64,000 bases of DNA, from positions 1 through 64,000 of the forward strand of contig NZ_JAVLVT010000009.1 of NCBI RefSeq assembly GCF_031628175.1, read 5' to 3'. This document shows, one piece after another, positions 25,930 to 33,932 of the stretch; position 1 is the first letter of the stretch; the number at the start of each line of letters is the position of its first letter. The stretch comes from Lipingzhangella_A rawalii (lineage in GTDB: Bacteria > Actinomycetota > Actinomycetes > Streptosporangiales > Streptosporangiaceae). Made by a program: the position numbers and the translations under genes. Under the pieces are notes generated by a model, which saw only the letters and a list, made by a program, of their open reading frames with translations, did no database searches and was not told where the DNA came from.

Positions 25930-27335
25930 ATGGCCATCAGTGTTTTCGACCTGTTCAAGGTCGGTATCGGCCCCTCGAGTTCACACACCGTGGGGCCAAT
26001 GCGCGCGGCGGCCAGGTTCGTCGACACGGTTGTCGAGTCGAACCTGGCCGCCGGCACCCAGCAGCTACACGTCGACCTGTACGGATCCCTGGCGCTCACC
26101 GGCAGGGGGCACGGCACGGACCGCGCGATCGTCCTGGGGCTGCTGGGTGAGATGCCCGAGAAGGTCGACGTGGAACGGGTGGACGCGCTGGTGGCCCGGG
26201 TTCGCGCCGAGTCCCGGATCCCGCTGGGCCCTGACCGGCACGCCCGATTTTCCCCCGAGCAGGACCTGGAGTTCCACCGCGCACAGACCCTTTCCGGGCA
26301 TCCCAACGGCATGCGCTTCGTCGCCCGGGACGCCGACGGTGTCGACCTCCTGGAGCGGGTGTACTTCTCGGTGGGCGGCGGCTTCGTCGTCGACGAGGAC
26401 GCGGTGGGGGCGGACCGCATCGGGGTCGAGGACACCCCGCTTCCCTACCCGTTCGCCAGTGCGGCGGAGCTACTTGGACACTGTCGGGAAACCGGAAGCT
26501 CGATCAGTAGCCTCGTCCTGGCCAACGAGCTGGCCTTCGGCCGCAGCAGGGCGCAGGTGCACACGGAGTTGTTGGAGATCTGGCGGGTCATGCGGGCCTG
26601 TGTACGCCGCGGCGTGACCACCGAGGGCACCCTGCCGGGCGGGCTGCGGGTTCCCCGTCGCGCCCCTCGGCTGTACCGGCAGTTGGGGGCCGCTGTGACA
26701 CCGAAGGGCTCTGCCCTCCCCCCAGTACGGAACCTGACGCCATGGGCGCGACCGATTGGGTCAATCTCTACGCCCTGGCGGTCAACGAGGAGAACGCGGC
26801 GGGAGGACGTGTGGTGACTGCCCCAACCAACGGGGCGGCCGGTATCGTTCCGGCAGTACTGCACTACTACCTGCACTTTGGACGTGGAGCCTCGACCGAG
26901 GGTGTACTGCGCTTCCTGTTGACGGCGGGAGCCGTTGGGATCCTCTACAAGGAGAACGCCTCGATCTCGGGCGCCGAGGTGGGCTGCCAGGGAGAGGTGG
27001 GTTCGGCGTCGTCCATGGCAGCGGCCGGACTCGCGGAAGCACTGGGGGGAACTCCGGCACAGGTGGAGCATGCCGCCGAGATCGCGATGGAGCACAACCT
27101 GGGGCTCACCTGTGATCCGATCGGGGGCCTGGTTCAGGTCCCCTGTATCGAACGCAACGCCCTGGCCTCGGTCAAGGCGGTCAACGCGTGCCGCATGGCC
27201 CTGCGCGACGACGGCAGCCACATGGTGTCCCTGGACACGGTTATCGCCACCATGCGCGACACCGGCCGGGACATGCTCGACAAGTACAAGGAGACGAGCC
27301 GCGGCGGTCTCGCCGTCAACGTCATCGAGTGCTGA
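25930..27335 (+). CDS. sdaA: L-serine dehydratase, interrupted by a frameshift
   Basis: A single-chain iron-sulfur L-serine ammonia-lyase that turns serine into pyruvate and ammonia. The N-terminal part (25930 to about 26720) has SVFDLFKVGIGPSSSHTVGPMRAA and runs to GGLRVPRRAPRLYRQL; the C-terminal catalytic part lies one frame over, from about 26721, with GATDWVNLYALAVNEENAAGG, VTAPTNGAAG, GCQGEVGSASSMAAAG and CDPIGGLVQVPCIERNA. One added C in the C6 run at 26718-26723 would join both into about 468 residues, the usual length. Both halves are well conserved, so a sequencing or assembly error is more likely than a dead gene. It is last in the glycine-riboswitch group and would drain serine formed by GlyA. 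Confidence 0.85.
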
Positions 27336-27392
27336 ACCGGTGAGGGAACACGTTGGATCGCAGGTGCCCCGGATCGTGTCCCCACCGAAAAG

Positions 27393-27435
27393 ACGTGCCG
27401 GCGAAGGCTCCCCCCAGAGACCTTCGCCGGCACGT
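27393..27435. terminator. Bidirectional terminator between sdaA and the AmaP operon
   Basis: A perfect 15-bp stem (ACGTGCCGGCGAAGG at 27393-27407, complement at 27421-27435) with a 13-base loop lies between the converging sdaA and amaP genes. Its symmetry lets it serve both strands. Confidence 0.92.
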
Positions 27436-27449
27436 GTCCATTATGGACT

Positions 27450-28055
27450 CTAAACCAACTCCCGTTCCTGCGACGGTGCGGCCATCGAAATCCGGACGAC
27501 CGTGGGCAGGTGCTCCAGCTCCAGGGCGGACCGCAGCCGCTCGACCGCCTGCTGCCGGACCTGCCGCCAGAAGGCGGCGACATCGGTGTCGTCACCGAGT
27601 GTCACGTCCAGCCGCAGGTGTGGTTCACGCACAGACGTCGTTACCCGTGCGCGGGCCCGACGTACGCCCTGATAACCAGAAACCTCGTCCACAACCACAT
27701 CCTGGACCGCGCGTGCGGGCATTCCGGACCGTCCATCCGGTCCGGGCCCGCTCCCCGGGCCCGTGGTTCCGGGTTCCAGCCGCAGCCGCCCAACGGTGTC
27801 GGTGCGACTTTGGATGTACATCCATCTTAACCCAAGCAGGCCGATGACCAGCACAACAGCCAAAGTGGCCCCCAGCACCCACGGCTGTGCCACATAGCTC
27901 TCCACCGCGGCACGGTCCCAGATCAGCGCCTGTGGAGCCAGGCGCCACCCGAGGGTCAGCGCACCACCTCCGGTGACCAAAAGCACCACTCCGAGTGCGC
28001 CCAATCTCCACCGGTTCCCCCGTGCGGGCGACCGGCCCCGCCGTCCCCGACTCAT
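27450..28055 (-). CDS. amaP: Alkaline shock response membrane anchor protein
   Basis: A 201-residue protein with two membrane helices (about 18-38 and 58-77) and a cytoplasmic tail that carries an Asp23-like DVVVDEVSGYQGVRRARARVTTS...VDVTLGDDTDV segment. AmaP anchors Asp23 proteins to the membrane in staphylococci; the actinobacterial form is assigned by domain order and cluster position. GAGGG before the ATG supports the start. It is the last gene of the Asp23 operon, just ahead of the terminator. Confidence 0.82.
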   Translation of the reverse strand: MSRGRRGRSPARGNRWRLGALGVVLLVTGGGALTLGWRLAPQALIWDRAAVESYVAQPWVLGATLAVVLVIGLLGLRWMYIQSRTDTVGRLRLEPGTTGPGSGPGPDGRSGMPARAVQDVVVDEVSGYQGVRRARARVTTSVREPHLRLDVTLGDDTDVAAFWRQVRQQAVERLRSALELEHLPTVVRISMAAPSQERELV

Positions 28056-28061
28056 CAGCCC

Positions 28062-28667
28062 TCACGCCTTCGCGTAGCGCACGTTCGTGCGAACTTTGAG
28101 GTCGCGCAGTGGCGCCAGTTCGGACAGGCGGCGCCGGACCTCCGTCTCCACCTGGGTGGGCAACGTCCCTGGCTCGCCCAGATCAGTGTGCACCCGAACC
28201 GTAATGCTGCGTCGCCCCAGACGAACCCGGGCCCGACGCACCCCGTCCACATCCTCGGCGGCACTCGACAACGCCCGCCGTAGGGCCGCTGGCGAGATCC
28301 CCACCACCAGGTCCGGATCATCCGTGCGCAGTGGTAGCCAGCGGCTCCGCCCGGGAAGCACCGCCAGCGAGATCAGGACCAAGCCGATACCTGCCAGCAC
28401 GGCTGAGGCAACCCGGACCGAGGGGTCGCTCCATCGCGCCCCCTCCGCGTAACTCGCTGCCTGCTGGTACGGCAGCATCCGCAACGGGCTGCCTACGAGG
28501 GCCGAAATAACCTCGGCCGCCGCCACCGCGGCCACCAGGACCAGGACGGCTCCAGCCAGAAACGCGGGCCAGGAACGGCGCGGTCGAAACGTACGGACCG
28601 CCGTCCGACGGGCACGTTGGGAGGCCAACGGATCTGGTGGGGCAAGCGCGTGGTCTACCGTTGTCAT
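28062..28667 (-). CDS. DUF6286-type membrane protein of the Asp23 cluster
   Basis: A 201-residue protein with two hydrophobic helices (about 34-56 and 85-105) after a basic N-terminus, then a soluble domain SPAALRRALSSAAEDVDGVRRARVRLGRRSITVRV that resembles the Asp23 fold. Proteins of this form sit in Asp23/AmaP clusters of actinomycetes; their biochemical role is not known. GGAGAA precedes the ATG. Six bases separate it from amaP. Confidence 0.75.
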   Translation of the reverse strand: MTTVDHALAPPDPLASQRARRTAVRTFRPRRSWPAFLAGAVLVLVAAVAAAEVISALVGSPLRMLPYQQAASYAEGARWSDPSVRVASAVLAGIGLVLISLAVLPGRSRWLPLRTDDPDLVVGISPAALRRALSSAAEDVDGVRRARVRLGRRSITVRVHTDLGEPGTLPTQVETEVRRRLSELAPLRDLKVRTNVRYAKA

Positions 28668-28752
28668 TTCTCCTGCCTCGCTTCCTGGCCGTCGCGTCCG
28701 CCCTGGACACAGGCGTAACCGAGCACACCGTCGGTTGCGCCCTGGGACACGG

Positions 28753-29136
28753 TCACCGCAGTGAACGGTCCCGTTCGAGTCGCGTGACCTCGATATCCAC
28801 ACGCCGGACGCTCAACCCGGTGAGTTCCTGCACCCGGTCGCGCACATGGCCCCGGACCTGCCCCACCGCATGGCGCAGCGGCACGGGGTAGGCAAGTGCC
28901 AACCGCAGCCACACCGTCACGACGTTGCCGCTGAGACGGACCCGGACCCCCGCGGCCTGCCCGTCCCGCAGCCGACCGAGAAACCCCGCCAGCTCACGGG
29001 ACTCGGCGCGTTCGGCCACGGCCTGGCGCGCGACCTTGGCCACCACCCGTTCTCGAATCGTGGTTGTCCCCCGGCCCGCGGGATCAACCTCGCGCTGTCG
29101 CGGCACCGTCGCCGCGGGCAGCGTCGTCACGTTCAT
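28753..29136 (-). CDS. Asp23/Gls24 family envelope stress protein
   Basis: A 127-residue Asp23-like protein: TTTIRERVVAKVARQAVAE (N-terminal helix of the family), a GVRVRLSGNVVTVWLRLALAYPVPL strand pair and VRDRVQELTGLSVRRVDIEVTRL at the C-terminus. The family forms membrane-associated networks under AmaP and responds to wall stress. GGGAGG five bases before ATG 29136 supports this start over 29190. Confidence 0.85.
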   Translation of the reverse strand: MNVTTLPAATVPRQREVDPAGRGTTTIRERVVAKVARQAVAERAESRELAGFLGRLRDGQAAGVRVRLSGNVVTVWLRLALAYPVPLRHAVGQVRGHVRDRVQELTGLSVRRVDIEVTRLERDRSLR

Positions 29137-29277
29137 CGAACCTCCCAGCCGCTGCCACGGCGGTGTCGTGGCACCACGTCGGTGCGGCACCTCCGCACCG
29201 ACGCGCGCCGCGACGCCCCACAGCGATCCCGTTTCCTCCGGCGCACACCGTGGTCACCTCTCCGGGTGTTCACGTGC

Positions 29278-29454
29278 TCAGTCCCTGCGGGTGAACAGTG
29301 CCGCGAGATCGACCTCGCCTTCGAAGGCGCGCCCCGCGAGAAATCCCGCCACCCCCAGCACCAGCACCAGGAGGAACGCACCGAACCCCCCGAAACCCGC
29401 GGCGAGTCCCAGCACCGTCCCGAACCCAAGCCCGGCGATCGGCCACACAGTCAT
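29278..29454 (-). CDS. DUF2273-like small membrane protein of the Asp23 cluster
   Basis: A 58-residue, highly hydrophobic protein beginning MTVWPIAGLGFGTVLGLAAG and ending AGRAFEGEVDLAALFTRRD. Two short membrane helices around a Gly-Gly-Phe-Gly turn and the LAGRxFEGxVDLxALF ending match the small DUF2273-type protein regularly found beside asp23. Its ATG overlaps the stop codon of the upstream gene (ATGA), so translation is coupled. Confidence 0.8.
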   Translation of the reverse strand: MTVWPIAGLGFGTVLGLAAGFGGFGAFLLVLVLGVAGFLAGRAFEGEVDLAALFTRRD

Positions 29455-29804
29455 CCCTCCCTGGAATCTGGCCCGTTACCCGCGGGCGATTCGACGACGA
29501 GATCGACGAAGGACACGTGCACCTCCCGTCCGGGCACCAGCGGCCGTACCGCACGTCGCAGCTCCGTGGCTGTCGCGGGAAGTGGTGGACCGTATCGAGC
29601 CACCACTCCGAGCTCGACCGAGTCCTCCCGGAGCAGCACCCCGGGGATCGTCCCGCCGACAACAGGAGTGACGAGGGTGCCGAACGGGCCTGTGGACAGC
29701 CCGACCACCCCCGGGCACTCCCGCACCCGGTCAGCCACTCTCTGTGCGGTGTCGGCGGGGGACGTCGTAACTTCCGCGTCCACCTCGTCGTGCACCGGGG
29801 TCAC
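29451..29804 (-). CDS. Asp23-cluster protein of unknown function
   Basis: A 117-residue soluble protein: AQRVADRVRECPGVVGLSTGPFGTLVTPVVGG, then LGVVARYGPPLPATATELRRAVRPLVPGREVHVSFVDLVV. This reads like a divergent Asp23 fold without the basic C-terminal helix. It starts at a GTG overlapping the upstream stop by four bases and ends by overlapping the next start by four bases, so it belongs firmly to the operon. Confidence 0.75.
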   Translation of the reverse strand: MTPVHDEVDAEVTTSPADTAQRVADRVRECPGVVGLSTGPFGTLVTPVVGGTIPGVLLREDSVELGVVARYGPPLPATATELRRAVRPLVPGREVHVSFVDLVVESPAGNGPDSREG

Positions 29805-30283
29805 TCCACCCGGGATTCACTCGCGGGAGCGGAGCTCTCCCCGTCCTCGTCCGGAAGATGTATGTCGCCGACGGTGATGTTCACCTCGGTCACTTCCAAC
29901 CCGGTCATTCGCTCCACCCCGGTGATGACGTTGCGACGGACCGCGGCCGCGAGATCGGGGATGGAAACCCCATACTCCACGACGACCTCGATGTCGACCG
30001 CCGCCTGGCGCTCGCCCACCTCAACCGTCACACCCTGCGCGACATTGCTGGTCGCACCGGGAATCCGCTCTCGAACCGCGCCGAAGGCACGCGCGGTACC
30101 GCCGCCCATCCGAAAGACACCACCCACCTCCCGCGCCGTCATCCCCGCGATCTTGGCGACGACGTGGTCCGCGATCGAGGTTCGGCCGGTCGACGTGACG
30201 AGCTCCTTGCCCTCGCCCGTCCCGGAGCCTGATGCGGTGTCCCGGGCGCTGGGCACCTTGGCGGCGGTCTTGGTTTCAGTCAT
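29801..30283 (-). CDS. Asp23/Gls24 family envelope stress protein
   Basis: A 160-residue member of the Asp23 family. After a disordered 30-residue head come TSIADHVVAKIAGMTAREVGGV, VTVEVGERQAAVDIEVVVEYGVSIPDLAAAVRRNV and GVERMTGLEVTEVNITVGDI, the full family pattern; it is the better conserved of the two copies in the operon. AGGGGG precedes the ATG at 30283. The acidic tail is variable. Confidence 0.92.
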   Translation of the reverse strand: MTETKTAAKVPSARDTASGSGTGEGKELVTSTGRTSIADHVVAKIAGMTAREVGGVFRMGGGTARAFGAVRERIPGATSNVAQGVTVEVGERQAAVDIEVVVEYGVSIPDLAAAVRRNVITGVERMTGLEVTEVNITVGDIHLPDEDGESSAPASESRVE

Positions 30284-30305
30284 CGGTCCCCCTGCGGTTC
30301 GGGTC

Positions 30306-30515
30306 CTACCGGTTGAAGGTGTCTTTGATCCGGTCGGCCGCCTCGTTCGCCTTCTCCTTGACGCTCTCCTTGGCATCCTCGGCGACCTCGGCGGCCTTGG
30401 CCTTGGCCTGGTCGACCTTGCCCTCCTGCTCGAGGTCGTCGTCTCCAGTGACCTTGCCCGCGGCCTCCTTGGCCTTGCCCGAAAGGTCCTCGAACTTGCG
30501 TTCCGCATCGCTCAT
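30306..30515 (-). CDS. CsbD-like stress protein
   Basis: A 69-residue hydrophilic helical protein of the CsbD family: AERKFEDLSGKAKEAAGKVTGDDDLEQEGKVDQAKAK. Related proteins rise strongly under general stress; their action is unknown. ATG 30515 is placed ideally after AAGGAGG. First gene of the Asp23 operon, 22 bases ahead of the next start, with a promoter close upstream. Confidence 0.9.
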   Translation of the reverse strand: MSDAERKFEDLSGKAKEAAGKVTGDDDLEQEGKVDQAKAKAAEVAEDAKESVKEKANEAADRIKDTFNR

Positions 30516-30536
30516 GATCAACCTCCTTCACTACGT

Positions 30537-30564
30537 ATTGTAACCACTAAGTAGCTAAAAGTAA
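30537..30564 (-). promoter_or_regulatory. Promoter of the csbD-Asp23 operon
   Basis: On the minus strand TTACTT (30559-30564) and TACAAT (30537-30542) are separated by 16 bases, a fair vegetative-type -35/-10 pair, ending 21 bases before the start codon of the CsbD-like gene. The stretch is markedly AT-rich for this genome. It does not resemble the GTTT...GGGTAT pattern of SigB-type promoters. Confidence 0.55.
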
Positions 30565-30622
30565 CTGAACGATGCGCGATTCCTCCACAGAGTCCCCTGG
30601 GCGCTGCGAACATGGCTGTGCC

Positions 30623-31849
30623 ATGCTCACCACCATGACCCGCATATCCCAACTCCACGCCCTCAACACGGCGACATCCCACCTCACCGCTCCGTTCGCC
30701 ACCGTGGACCGAACCGCTTTCCGCGCAAACGCCACAGCCCTGGCCGAGCAGGCGAGCCACGTACCCATTCGGGTCGCCAGCAAATCCGTGCGCTGCCGGG
30801 AGCTACTCCGCCACGTGCTGGCACAACCGGGATTCTCCGGCGTGCTGGCCTTCACGCTCCCGGAAGCGTTGTGGCTCGCCTCCACCGACGTGAGCAACGA
30901 CATCGTCGTCGCCTACCCGACCACGGACACAACCGCAATCGAACGCCTGGCCAACGACCCGGCCATCCGAAACGCGGTCACCCTCATGGTGGACGACGTA
31001 CGTCACCTCGACCTCATCGCGGCAGCCGCCCCCGCCCCAGCCGAGCCGATCCGCGTATGCATCGACATCGACGCGAGCTGGCAGCCCCTCGGTCCCCGCC
31101 TGCGACTCGGCGCACACCGCTCGCCGATCCGTACCCCGGAACACGCCACAGCCCTCGCTCGGGACATCAACCGACGCCCCCAGGTCCAGCTCGAGGGCGT
31201 CATGGCCTACGAAGCCCAGATCGCCGGGGTCGGCGACGCCCCGGCCGGACGGCCGCTGACCGGGCTACTCATCCGCGAACTGCAACGGCGGTCCCGACGG
31301 GAACTCGCCCGACGACGCGCCGCGATCATCGCAGCCATCCGTGAGGTTGCGCCCCTGCGCTTCGTCAACGGTGGAGGAACCGGCAGCGTGAGCACGACCA
31401 GCCGCGAACCCGCAATCACCGAACTCGCCGCCGGCTCCGGCCTGTACCAGCCCGCCCTGTTCGACCACTACCGAGACACCGTCTGCCAAGCTGCGGCGAT
31501 GTTCGCGCTCCCGGTCACGCGCCGGCCCGCCCCCGGTATGGTCACTCTCCTCGGCGGAGGATATCCCGCCTCGGGAGCACCGGGCAGGGACCGCCTCCCC
31601 GTACCGCACATGCCGGACCACCTTCACTACACCGCCATGGAAGGCGCGGGCGAAGTACAGACCCCGATGTGGGGCACGGCAGCCAGCCACCTGACCATCG
31701 GAGACCGGGTCTGGCTCCGCCACGCCAAGGCCGGTGAACTGTGCGAACGGTTCAACGAGCTACACCTTGTCGACACCGCGGCGGACGGCACCCGCTCCGT
31801 GGTGGACACGGTCCCCACCTATCGGGGCGAAGGTCACGCCTTCCTGTGA
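30623..31849 (+). CDS. PLP-barrel amino acid deaminase/aldolase-like enzyme
   Basis: A 408-residue protein of the alanine racemase fold, nearest to the D-threonine aldolase-like or "amino acid deaminase/aldolase" group. Residues about 25-260 form the PLP barrel, with the Schiff-base Lys expected in IRVASKSVRC and family blocks VCIDIDASWQP and VNGGGTGSVSTT. The C-terminal domain (from about 270) carries the YTAMEGAGEVQTPMWG...GDRVWLRHAKAGELCERF pattern whose His and Cys bind a metal in D-threonine aldolases. Exact substrate is unknown. Starts at 30623 or 30635 lack a clear ribosome site. Confidence 0.78.
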   Translation: MLTTMTRISQLHALNTATSHLTAPFATVDRTAFRANATALAEQASHVPIRVASKSVRCRELLRHVLAQPGFSGVLAFTLPEALWLASTDVSNDIVVAYPTTDTTAIERLANDPAIRNAVTLMVDDVRHLDLIAAAAPAPAEPIRVCIDIDASWQPLGPRLRLGAHRSPIRTPEHATALARDINRRPQVQLEGVMAYEAQIAGVGDAPAGRPLTGLLIRELQRRSRRELARRRAAIIAAIREVAPLRFVNGGGTGSVSTTSREPAITELAAGSGLYQPALFDHYRDTVCQAAAMFALPVTRRPAPGMVTLLGGGYPASGAPGRDRLPVPHMPDHLHYTAMEGAGEVQTPMWGTAASHLTIGDRVWLRHAKAGELCERFNELHLVDTAADGTRSVVDTVPTYRGEGHAFL

Positions 31850-31910
31850 ACCGCCCGCACCCGTTACGCTCCGCCGTGCCCGGCGTCGATGCACACCAGG
31901 TCGTGGTTTT

Positions 31911-32060
31911 GGAGTGTCTGTGGGGTGGGACGCTGCTCGGGCCGGCTCGGTGGGCGTGGTCGCAGGCCGGGAACTCTCTCCGGAGGCCGCATGGGGGCTG
32001 TCGGCTGCGCTGATGCGCGCCGATCCGCCCAGGCGAGGCCCGAGGGATGCGCCCGCGTCC
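31911..32060 (+). repeat. Intergenic repeat A, copy 2
   Basis: The plus-strand counterpart of the copy at 99-250, aligned over its whole length with scattered mismatches and the best-kept core GATGCGCGCCGAT-CGCCCAGGCG. It is followed by GGAACTCCCCGGGGGAAC, also partly present at the left edge of the window (bases 9-18), then by a copy of repeat B. The 547-base gap 31850-32396 contains only these repeats as far as I can see. Confidence 0.7.
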
Positions 32061-32083
32061 GGAACTCCCCGGGGGAACATGCG

Positions 32084-32196
32084 GGTGACGGTGATTGGTT
32101 GCCCGCACGCGCCGTCTCGGCCGCCGACGGCGTCCCGCCACGGGGGTCACCGGTGGTGTCCTGTTCCGGGGCGCTCCCCCGCACGACGGTCAACGG
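32084..32196 (+). repeat. Intergenic repeat B, copy at 32 kb
   Basis: Matches the two copies near 53.5 and 54 kb: a GGTGACGGTGATTGGTTG head, CGCGCCGT-TCGGCCGCCG middle and GGCGCTCCCCCGCACGACGG tail, with about 24 extra bases before the tail. It directly follows repeat A copy 2, so the families can be adjacent. Confidence 0.7.
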
Positions 32197-32396
32197 GGTG
32201 TGGGTAGCGGTGGCCGTGGCACGCATCCCGCTACCCGGGGGAGCGTTTTCCGGCACAGCGGCCAACGGGACCGGGGACGGGGTGAACGTCGCCAGGCCGG
32301 GCCCAACCTCGTTCCCAACTCCACGAAGCAGGCCTTAGCGGACGCGGGAACCAACCGGGCCCGGTCCTCGCCCGCACCGTGTCGAGCTGGCCCCGC

Positions 32397-32729
32397 TCAA
32401 TCGAGCGGACGCCGATCCATCCGGCGGCGACGGAGCCACAGCACGACACCCACCGTCACCACCACGCCGGCGCCGACCCCCAACAGCACCGCCTCCCGCG
32501 GCACCTCGGCCGAATCCTCGGAGGTGTCCACGTTCCGCGAGCTCGCGCGGGCACTGCCATCCAGCAGCTGCGATCCGAGATCGCGTAGCTGCTGAACGCC
32601 CTTTCGGGCCACATTCGCGGGACGGGTGCGTTCGGCAACCTCGTGCAGCGTGGCGTCCAACCGACCACGCGTCTCCTCAAACTCCCGTGCCTTCTCGGCC
32701 AGTTCCCGCGCGGCGCCGCCACGTGCCAT
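32397..32729 (-). CDS. Short single-membrane-helix protein, DUF3618-like
   Basis: A 110-residue protein: an N-terminal helical segment ARELAEKAREFEETRGRLDATLHEVAERTRP, typical of DUF3618-type proteins, a loop, one membrane helix (about 79-98, AVLLGVGAGVVVTVGVVLWL) and a basic end. Function unknown. Its ATG directly abuts the stop codon of the upstream phosphatidyltransferase gene, so the two are cotranscribed and possibly work at the same membrane. Confidence 0.7.
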   Translation of the reverse strand: MARGGAARELAEKAREFEETRGRLDATLHEVAERTRPANVARKGVQQLRDLGSQLLDGSARASSRNVDTSEDSAEVPREAVLLGVGAGVVVTVGVVLWLRRRRMDRRPLD

Positions 32730-33821
32730 CTAGCTGCTTCCCTCCGCCAATCGCAGTCCCGCCTGCGGGGCACGTCCGAACGTCAACGCACCCTCGATGC
32801 CGTCCACCACCCGGAAGAAGTCCTGGGTGGACAGCCACAGTTTATAGACAATCGCTATCTCGAACGCGAGCAACGCCACCCCGACCGGCACCGTTACCCA
32901 GATGATGGCCGGGCTGCTGAACATGCCGACCAGGGGGGCCACCACGAAAACTGCCATCTGAAACTCGATCCCACTCACCAGGTGGGTGCGCACACGGCGG
33001 GCTCGCAGGAAATCCCAGTAACGCTGATACCACGGGAACCGACTACGGAACTGAAGGTGCAGGTCGACCTTTGGCAACCGCAGGTCCGGCTCCTTACCCG
33101 CCTCCCGGCCGACCTCGGCCTCACGCTCGTTCTGCGCCCGCAGCAGTCCCTCCAACACCGAGATTCCATGCCGCAACACCGCCTGCTCGCCCGAGTCGCT
33201 CATCGTGGGCTGCTCGGTGCTTTGGGTGTCCTCCTGAGCGGACTGTGAAAAGCGCTGTTCCTTCCCGCCACGCCCCGGCTCCAGCATCGTGAGGGTCGCT
33301 CGTGCGCGTTCCAGGGCCGCCGCGAGGTAGGAACGCATCTCGCGCCGCACCTTGTACACCTGAAGCGCGTTCAGGTACCGGAGCATGTCACAGAAGACGA
33401 CCGCCAGGGCAAGCCAGACAAACACCACATTGCCCGTCTCCGCGTACTGGCCGCCCATCAACGCGATGGCACACACCAGCACCCGGAACCGGTCGAAGAC
33501 ATAGTCCATCCAGCCGCCGAACAGTGTCTCCTGATCGGTCAGCCGGGCCAGCTTGCCGTCCATACAGTCGACAAGAAAGCACAACGCATAAAGCAGGGCG
33601 CCTGCCAGGAGAAACGGCCAGGATGCCCACGCGAAGCACGCCGCCGCGCCCAAGCCCAGAAGCAGGGCCGCCACGGTCAACTGGTTCGGTGTAACCGAGG
33701 TACGGTTCGCGGTGACCCGAACGAGCGGCACCGCAAGCGGATCCACCAGCCATACGGTCCACCAGGAGTCTCGCCCTCGACATGCACGCTCATGAACGTC
33801 GCGCGTCGTGAAATTGGACAT
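32730..33821 (-). CDS. CDP-alcohol phosphatidyltransferase family protein (copy 2)
   Basis: A 363-residue membrane protein with the full CDP-alcohol phosphotransferase motif: Asp85, Asp88-Gly89, Ala92-Arg93, Gly102, Asp106 and Asp110 (from DCMDGKLAR to WMDYVFD). The family swaps CMP for an alcohol such as inositol phosphate or glycerol phosphate to make phospholipids. Extra to the core are a charged loop of about 80 residues (170-250) and a C-terminal pair of membrane helices (near 290-340), which make it longer than standard PgsA or Pis. It closely resembles the upstream gene: motif residues fall at identical positions and the TANRTSxTPNQLTV segment is shared. Confidence 0.85.
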   Translation of the reverse strand: MSNFTTRDVHERACRGRDSWWTVWLVDPLAVPLVRVTANRTSVTPNQLTVAALLLGLGAAACFAWASWPFLLAGALLYALCFLVDCMDGKLARLTDQETLFGGWMDYVFDRFRVLVCAIALMGGQYAETGNVVFVWLALAVVFCDMLRYLNALQVYKVRREMRSYLAAALERARATLTMLEPGRGGKEQRFSQSAQEDTQSTEQPTMSDSGEQAVLRHGISVLEGLLRAQNEREAEVGREAGKEPDLRLPKVDLHLQFRSRFPWYQRYWDFLRARRVRTHLVSGIEFQMAVFVVAPLVGMFSSPAIIWVTVPVGVALLAFEIAIVYKLWLSTQDFFRVVDGIEGALTFGRAPQAGLRLAEGSS

Positions 33822-33932
33822 CGCTGGTGTGCTCTCCGCCCTCCGGTCCCGACGTTACAGTCAACGACCCCGGTGTGGTTCTCCAAAGCGTAGGGGATAA
33901 CAGCACCCGCTCGAACCGGAATCGGACGATTC

